Part shown: positions 59,595 through 64,000 of the stretch, in pieces
Position numbering within the stretch: the first letter of the stretch is position 1
How the letters are laid out: each line of letters begins with the position of its first letter
Source: Natrialba aegyptia DSM 13077
GTDB lineage: Archaea > Halobacteriota > Halobacteria > Halobacteriales > Natrialbaceae
Direction of reading: 5' to 3'
Assembly: GCF_000337535.1 (NCBI RefSeq)
Contig: NZ_AOIP01000015.1
Coordinates: 151,112 to 215,111, forward strand
Length of the DNA stretch: 64,000 nt
Made by a program: the position numbers and the translations under genes
Notes under the pieces: model-generated
The model's database searches: none
The model's input: only the letters and a program-made list of their open reading frames with translations
What the model was told of the DNA's origin: nothing

Positions 59595-61154
59595 ATGTCT
59601 GCTGGCGCGACGGCGGACGAGAACTCCCTTACCGAAGGTGAACTCGTCCGACCGATGTTTCGGTTGGCCTGGCCGCTCGTCGTTATTCAACTGTTGCAGG
59701 TCGCCTACAACGTCGGCGACACGCTGTGGCTCGGGGCGCTCTCGCCCGCCGCCGTCGGTGCGGTGAGCCTCGCGTTTCCGTTGCTCTTCTTGCTGATTGC
59801 GGTCGGGAGCGGGTTTACGACTGCCGGAGCGATCCTGATCGCCCAGCACACGGGGGCCGACAGCGACGAGGACGGGATCATCGCCGGGCAAACGCTGTCG
59901 TTTATTTCGCTTGTCGCGGTCGGACTCGGTATCCTCGGGTATCTACTGAGCGATCCGATGCTCGCCGCGTTACCGTCCGATCCCGACACCGAGGCGGCGA
60001 TCATCCCGCTCGCCGCGGAGTACCTGGAGGTGTTCTTCCTCGGGTTGCCGTCCGTATTCGGCTTCTTCGTCTTCGTCGCGCTCATGCGCGGCTACGGGAA
60101 CACGCGCGCGCCGATGCGAGTGATGTTCATCAGCGTCATCATCAACGTCGCGATCGACCCGCTGCTGATCTTCGGGGTCGGCCCGCTCCCGCGACTCGAG
60201 GTTCAGGGAGCGGCCGTTGCGACGGTCATCTCGCGCGCTATTGCGACGGCGATCGGATTTTACCTGTTGTACTATACGGACACCGGACCGGCGATCAAGG
60301 CGTCACATATTCGGCCGCGCCTCGAGTACGTCCGCGAGATTACGCGATTGGGCGTTCCGACGGCGTTCGAGCAGTCGATGACGGCGCTTGCGCTGGTTGC
60401 GATGATGGCGATCGTCGTCACGTTTCCAGCCGAAGTCGTCACCGCTTACGGGCTCGGGAACCGGCTGGTATCGCTCGCGTTCCTGCCGGCGCTCGGCATG
60501 GGACAGGCGACGGACTCGATCGTCGGCCAGAACCTGGGTGCAGGAATGGCGGATCGCGCAAAGCGGGCCGTCTGGATCGCTGCGGGGGTGATCGGATCGA
60601 TCATGTTCGTCGCGGGCGTGCTCGCGTTCTTGCTGCCGGAACCGTTCGTCTCGGTGTTCCTGACGGCGGAGGCGGAAGGACGGGCGGCGACGATCGACTA
60701 CGGTGTGACCTACCTGCGGTTCTCCGCGGTCGCGTTCGTCTTCATGGGCGTCATGCAGGTGGTTCAGGGCGCGTTCCGCGGCGCGGGGAACACGAAGACC
60801 GCACTCGCGTTCGCCGTCCTCGGCCTGTGGGTCGTCCGCGTCCCCGTCACCTACATCCTCGCCTTCGTCCTCGATTGGGGCCCGACGGGCATCTGGGCCG
60901 GCGTCGTCATCGGCGACATCGTCGGCGCGATCGCGGCGACTGCGTGGTTTACCCGCGGGACCTGGACGGAGTCGATCGTCGACGAAACGAGCGAAACCGA
61001 CTCCACGGACGCCGCGTCAGCGACTGCAGGCGAGGCGGGGACGGTCGGCCCGGACCGCGAAGCGGAAACGAGGACGGAATCGAAAACGGGAACAGCAGCG
61101 GAAACGGACGCAGAACCCGACCCCACGCCAGATTCCGAATCGTTCGCGGAATAG
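59595..61154 (+). CDS. MATE family efflux transporter
   Basis: 519-aa, twelve-helix cation-antiport exporter of the MATE superfamily. Features are LVRPMFRLAWPLVVIQLLQ, YNVGDTLWLGALSPAAVGAVSLAFP, TTAGAILIAQHTGA, MRGYGNTRAPMRVMFIS and the mirrored second half (YGLGNRLVSLAFLPALGMGQATDSIVGQNLGAG). A Glu/Thr/Ala tail of about 50 residues ends the protein. The ATG at 59595 precedes the first helix; longer frames overlap the mtnP promoter. Its substrate is unknown. Confidence 0.93.
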   Translation: MSAGATADENSLTEGELVRPMFRLAWPLVVIQLLQVAYNVGDTLWLGALSPAAVGAVSLAFPLLFLLIAVGSGFTTAGAILIAQHTGADSDEDGIIAGQTLSFISLVAVGLGILGYLLSDPMLAALPSDPDTEAAIIPLAAEYLEVFFLGLPSVFGFFVFVALMRGYGNTRAPMRVMFISVIINVAIDPLLIFGVGPLPRLEVQGAAVATVISRAIATAIGFYLLYYTDTGPAIKASHIRPRLEYVREITRLGVPTAFEQSMTALALVAMMAIVVTFPAEVVTAYGLGNRLVSLAFLPALGMGQATDSIVGQNLGAGMADRAKRAVWIAAGVIGSIMFVAGVLAFLLPEPFVSVFLTAEAEGRAATIDYGVTYLRFSAVAFVFMGVMQVVQGAFRGAGNTKTALAFAVLGLWVVRVPVTYILAFVLDWGPTGIWAGVVIGDIVGAIAATAWFTRGTWTESIVDETSETDSTDAASATAGEAGTVGPDREAETRTESKTGTAAETDAEPDPTPDSESFAE

Positions 61155-61246
61155 TCGCGGGTGCCGACCACCGCTGGCACTGGTTCCCATCGCTGGCGAA
61201 CCGGGTCGTTTCGGCGGTCGAAATCGTCGCACTGCGTGTCGTTCAC

Positions 61247-61270
61247 AAACTCAAAGGGATCTTTGAGTTT
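61247..61270 (+). promoter_or_regulatory. Operator palindrome upstream of the ArsR-like regulator
   Basis: Perfect 10-bp arms AAACTCAAAG and CTTTGAGTTT with a 4-nt spacer (GGAT), 24 bp in all, about 46 bases before the ATG at 61316 and just before a TATA-like AATATATC (about 61279-61286). It is nearly identical to the palindrome at 61984-62003, so it is a strong candidate site for the adjacent regulator. Confidence 0.72.
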
Positions 61271-61315
61271 CGCGTACGAATATATCACCCCGGTGAAAAC
61301 GGGACTGTAGGTACG

Positions 61316-61957
61316 ATGAGCTCTCTCTTTCCGCTGAAACCATCGTCGGCATTGGACGACCGCGAAACCGAGCCGAAACTCGTCGAGTTCACCGAGACGG
61401 AAGCCGAACACATACTGTCATCCGTCTCGTCGACGACGGCGCGGACGATTCTCGCGATGCTCTACGAGGAGCCGCGGACGGCGTCGGATATCGCCGATCG
61501 GATGGACGCCTCGGTGCAGAACGTCAGCTATCATCTCGAGCGCCTCGTCGAAGCGGATCTGATCGTCGTTGCCGGGACGTGGTACTCGAGCCAGGGACGG
61601 GAGATGGACGTCTATGCGCCGGCGAACGGTCCGCTGGTGCTGTATACTGGGGCCGAGCAGACGACGCCGTCGCTTTCGGGTGCACTGCAGCGAGTGCTCG
61701 GTGCGAGCGTGTTCGTGGGTCTCGTGAGTGCGCTCGTTCACACGCGGTGGAACGCACCGCAACCGGCACAGCCGAGACTGCTCAGTACCGCACAGCCACC
61801 CGAGCCGACGCTTCGCGAGTCACTTCTCGAGTTCGCAACCGGGCCCGGCGGGTTCGTGCTCGGGGCTGGACTGTTCGCGATCGGGTGTTGGGTGGGCTAC
61901 TGGTACTGGATGCGGTATCGACCGGCGACGCGGCGACGAGCCGGCGGCGGCGAGTGA
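61316..61957 (+). CDS. ArsR-type winged-helix regulator with membrane segments
   Basis: 213-aa protein. The helix-turn-helix lies at about residues 38-90 (TARTILAMLYEEPRTASDIAD, SVQNVSYHLERLVEADLI) with wing sequence VVAGTWYSSQGREMDVYAP. Two hydrophobic segments follow (about 125-140 and 185-205, FVLGAGLFAIGCWVGYWYW), which would tether it to the membrane, a design seen in several haloarchaeal regulators. Two near-identical palindromes, one before itself and one before the next gene, suggest autoregulation and control of the lipoprotein. The ATG at 61316 fits the promoter. Confidence 0.82.
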   Translation: MSSLFPLKPSSALDDRETEPKLVEFTETEAEHILSSVSSTTARTILAMLYEEPRTASDIADRMDASVQNVSYHLERLVEADLIVVAGTWYSSQGREMDVYAPANGPLVLYTGAEQTTPSLSGALQRVLGASVFVGLVSALVHTRWNAPQPAQPRLLSTAQPPEPTLRESLLEFATGPGGFVLGAGLFAIGCWVGYWYWMRYRPATRRRAGGGE

Positions 61958-61983
61958 CCGGTGGAATTCGGGCGACGAACGGG

Positions 61984-62003
61984 ACTCAAAGGCGGCTTTG
62001 AGT
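61984..62003 (+). promoter_or_regulatory. Second operator palindrome, upstream of the lipoprotein
   Basis: Arms ACTCAAAG (61984-61991) and CTTTGAGT (61996-62003) with a 4-nt spacer GCGG. It has the same arm sequence, spacer length and approximate distance (40 bases) to the start codon as the palindrome at 61247-61270. Both genes also share the element CGGGACTGT just before the start. Confidence 0.7.
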
Positions 62004-62042
62004 TTGGGATAGTGGGAAGGACCTCCCACCGAACGGGACTGT

Positions 62043-63011
62043 ATGGAACGACGAACCGTTCTGGCATCGATCGGAATCGGACTGACGACCGCGGCAGCCG
62101 GCTGTCTCTCTGAAACGGACGCGACGGCCGATCCGGGATCGGAGTCGGAACCGGACTCGGAATCAGAACCCGAAAGCGACGCCCGATCGCTGGCGACGCA
62201 GGCGGAATCCCAACCGACCACCGTCGAGAGCGGGGCGACCGCGGATCGGCGCATCGGTGACGAGACGCTCGCGGACAGCGGCCTTCGAAAGCCGGTGCAG
62301 GTCGCCCTCACGAACCGAGCGAGCGAGACGCACACGCCCGCGCTCGTCATCGAGCGAAACGGAACGACCGTTCTCGAGGAATCGTTCGAACTCGGCGCGG
62401 ACGCGGCGGTTCACGTCTTGCTCTCCGATCTCGACGAGTTCACCGTTCGCGCGACCCTCCCGGACGCCGAGCAGGCGGAAACGGTCACCGTCGGCCGCGA
62501 TCAGTTCGACTGCAACGCGACGACGGCGACCGTCGCCGTGCGGGACGACGGCACGCTCGAGTCGTCCGTCGTCTCCACGCTCATGGCCTGCCGGGGAGTC
62601 GTAACGACGACCGTCGAACGCGACGAGACGAACTCGACGACCGTCGGAGCCGTGCCGGGTGCTTCCGAACGGGAATCGGCCGACGCCCAACACGGAGTCG
62701 TCGTTCACAATCCGACAGCACAGACCTGGACGACGCGCATCCTGCTCGAAGAATCGTCCGATCCGACCTTCGACGGCGTGTACACGCTCGAACCGGGTGC
62801 GACCGCCGAGATCGAACTCGCGGAGAGCGGCGAGTACAGTCTCGACGTGACCGTCCTCGAAACGGACGCGACCGACCACGAACGCATCGGCGCGACGTAC
62901 TTCGATTGTAACACCTCGACGACGCAGGCTGAACTCGACGCGGCGGGAACGGTGGATCTAACGACGATTTCGACGCGAATGGCGTGCCCCGATGACGAGT
63001 TCAGCGAGTAG
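62043..63011 (+). CDS. Lipoprotein with a duplicated Cys-pair domain
   Basis: 322-aa exported protein: MERRTVLASIGIGLTTAAAGC carries an RR motif and a lipobox with Cys21 lipidation. An acidic linker (22-80) is followed by two repeats of about 100 residues (about 84-183 and 218-315). Each starts as a beta-rich segment and ends FDCN...GT...ST-x-MAC. The cysteines are spaced identically (157/183 and 289/315, 26 apart), so each domain probably has one disulfide. The fold is unknown. A small membrane protein follows 25 bases downstream and may be cotranscribed. The operator at 61984 suggests control by the neighbouring regulator. Confidence 0.78.
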   Translation: MERRTVLASIGIGLTTAAAGCLSETDATADPGSESEPDSESEPESDARSLATQAESQPTTVESGATADRRIGDETLADSGLRKPVQVALTNRASETHTPALVIERNGTTVLEESFELGADAAVHVLLSDLDEFTVRATLPDAEQAETVTVGRDQFDCNATTATVAVRDDGTLESSVVSTLMACRGVVTTTVERDETNSTTVGAVPGASERESADAQHGVVVHNPTAQTWTTRILLEESSDPTFDGVYTLEPGATAEIELAESGEYSLDVTVLETDATDHERIGATYFDCNTSTTQAELDAAGTVDLTTISTRMACPDDEFSE

Positions 63012-63036
63012 CGTGATTCCGGATAGGTGGTAATCG

Positions 63037-63315
63037 ATGTCGACTTCCGTCGAATCAACGGACCGTTCCGTCGGGAAGCGACTGCAGGAAACTGCCGTCG
63101 CCGGTGTGCGTGCGATCGCGTTCTGGATCGCGGTCGTGCTGCCTGTTGCGTACCTGCCGGTGCTGTCTACGCTGCTGTTACCGAGATCTCTGACGGTTGT
63201 ACCGCTCGATCCGTTCCTCGCGCTGGTCGCGTCGCTCGGAATACACGGGAGCTGCGTGCTTCTCGGACACGAGCACGCGCCAGGGTACGAGCGACGCGTC
63301 TCGTCCGTTCGTTGA
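63037..63315 (+). CDS. Small two-helix membrane protein
   Basis: 92 aa starting at the ATG at 63037. Two hydrophobic segments (about 23-48, AIAFWIAVVLPVAYLPVLSTL, and 55-78) end in a polar tail with GHEHAPGYERR. It follows the lipoprotein by 25 bases and shares its orientation, so both may form one unit. No family is recognised. Confidence 0.6.
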   Translation: MSTSVESTDRSVGKRLQETAVAGVRAIAFWIAVVLPVAYLPVLSTLLLPRSLTVVPLDPFLALVASLGIHGSCVLLGHEHAPGYERRVSSVR

Positions 63316-63416
63316 CTCGAGTTCGTGTCCGTCAGTCGACCGTCGTACGGATAGCGAAAGCGTGGTTCACCGGGCTGGTGACTGCAATCGGAGACATCGA
63401 GGCGGTCGGCGAATCC

Positions 63417-64000
63417 CTACGAATCGCTACAAAGCGCCCACTCTCCGTGGTCGCGCATCTCGAGTTCCTCTCGGCGTTCCATCTCCGAAAGGACTTCCGT
63501 GAGCCGGTTCGGCTGGGCGATTTCCATCTCGATCCGTTCGATCCCGTGGAACTCGGTGAGATAGTGGCGCAGATCCTCCTGCGAGAACGTCTCCTGGTCG
63601 GCTTGCTCCATCGCGCTCGAGAGCAGGTCGATCATATCTTCGATGAAGTTCCAGGGGTAGACGACCCAGGTCCAGGTCTCTAGTTGTTCGCCGACGTAGT
63701 CCGGATCGAACTCGCTCGTGCCGAGCAGTTGCAGGGTTGCAGTGCGGACCTCGCCAGCGTTTCGGTCCTCGACGTACTCGTATGCGCGTTTGATCGAGCC
63801 GCCGGTGTCGGCGATGTCGTCGATGATCAACACGTCCTTGCCTTCGACGCTGCCCTCCGGCATCGGATACCGGACGGTCGGCTCGCCCGACTTCTCCGCC
63901 GTCCCGACGTAGTGTTCCATCTTCAGGCTCGTCAGGTCGTTCAGGCCGAGGAAGTCACACAGACACCGTCCCGCGAACCAGCCACCGCGTGCGAGGGCGA
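63417..64000 (-). CDS. Phosphoribosyltransferase, 5' end outside the window
   Basis: Visible part of about 194 codons. The window edge cuts the N-terminus: the frame continues upstream of 63920 as ALARGGWFAGRCLCDFLGLN, so the start is beyond 64000. The PRPP-binding loop VLIIDDIADTGGS (DDxxDTGG) is clear. A C-terminal half of about 110 residues (TWTWVVYPWNFIEDMIDLL and beyond) matches haloarchaeal hypoxanthine/xanthine-type PRTases. It would salvage purine bases; the exact base cannot be told. Confidence 0.85.
   Translation of the reverse strand, partial: ALARGGWFAGRCLCDFLGLNDLTSLKMEHYVGTAEKSGEPTVRYPMPEGSVEGKDVLIIDDIADTGGSIKRAYEYVEDRNAGEVRTATLQLLGTSEFDPDYVGEQLETWTWVVYPWNFIEDMIDLLSSAMEQADQETFSQEDLRHYLTEFHGIERIEMEIAQPNRLTEVLSEMERREELEMRDHGEWALCSDS

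Overview
The window is chromosomal DNA of an extremely halophilic archaeon (class Halobacteria, most likely the Natrialbales side: Natrinema/Haloterrigena/Natrialba-like). The reasons are high GC, strongly acidic proteomes, leaderless genes with TATA-like boxes about 25-30 nt before the start codon, Tat-type signal peptides with RR motifs, archaeosortase A, the FolC-FolP fusion, the NuoC-NuoD fusion and archaeal-type SMC/ScpA. No rRNA, complete tRNA, CRISPR array, integrase or full insertion sequence was found.

Layout. 0-10 kb: an ABC-2 exporter pair, an S9 peptidase, an Asp/Glu-rich membrane-anchored protein, a large Tat-exported subtilase with a PA domain, a GT4-type glycosyltransferase and a HIT hydrolase whose TATA box is bracketed by a perfect palindrome. 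10-20 kb: a stand-alone TrpB, a YeiH-type exporter preceded by a 46-residue membrane ORF, a decayed gene, an orphan NuoCD, an acidic protein and the folate fusion FolCP. 20-28 kb: a second ABC ATPase with a divergent large permease, beta-propeller paralogue 1, CarB without an adjacent CarA, and DoxX preceded by a 26-codon leader ORF. 28-38 kb: short haloarchaeal proteins, archaeosortase A with a metallophosphoesterase, an MBL hydrolase, GatB, a 108-bp MITE-like element, propeller paralogue 2 in an overlapping pair with a membrane protein, and a DUF389 protein.

39-50 kb is the least ordinary part. A metal-type permease with a cysteine-rich insert, an MFS-like protein and an orphan heme-copper oxidase subunit I form a probable operon. 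They are followed by a small membrane protein, a tRNA-like mini-fold, a PadR-like regulator, a glutamate-dehydrogenase-like protein that has lost all three active-site lysines, propeller paralogue 3 (start/stop overlap with the pseudoenzyme), a DUF2182 membrane protein and a cupin pseudogene. 50-64 kb: an acetyl-CoA synthetase-like enzyme, the chromosome segregation set (coiled-coil protein, SMC, ScpA), a winged-helix protein with a repeat-flanked promoter, MTA phosphorylase, a MATE exporter, a membrane-tethered ArsR-like regulator with two near-identical operators, a lipoprotein built from a duplicated domain, and a phosphoribosyltransferase cut by the right edge.

The best candidates for something undescribed are the pseudoenzyme plus propeller couple and the three-member propeller family with three different predicted localisations. 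The two-operator regulator/lipoprotein unit and the tRNA-like fold come next. All functional statements are read from motifs and context; no database search was possible.
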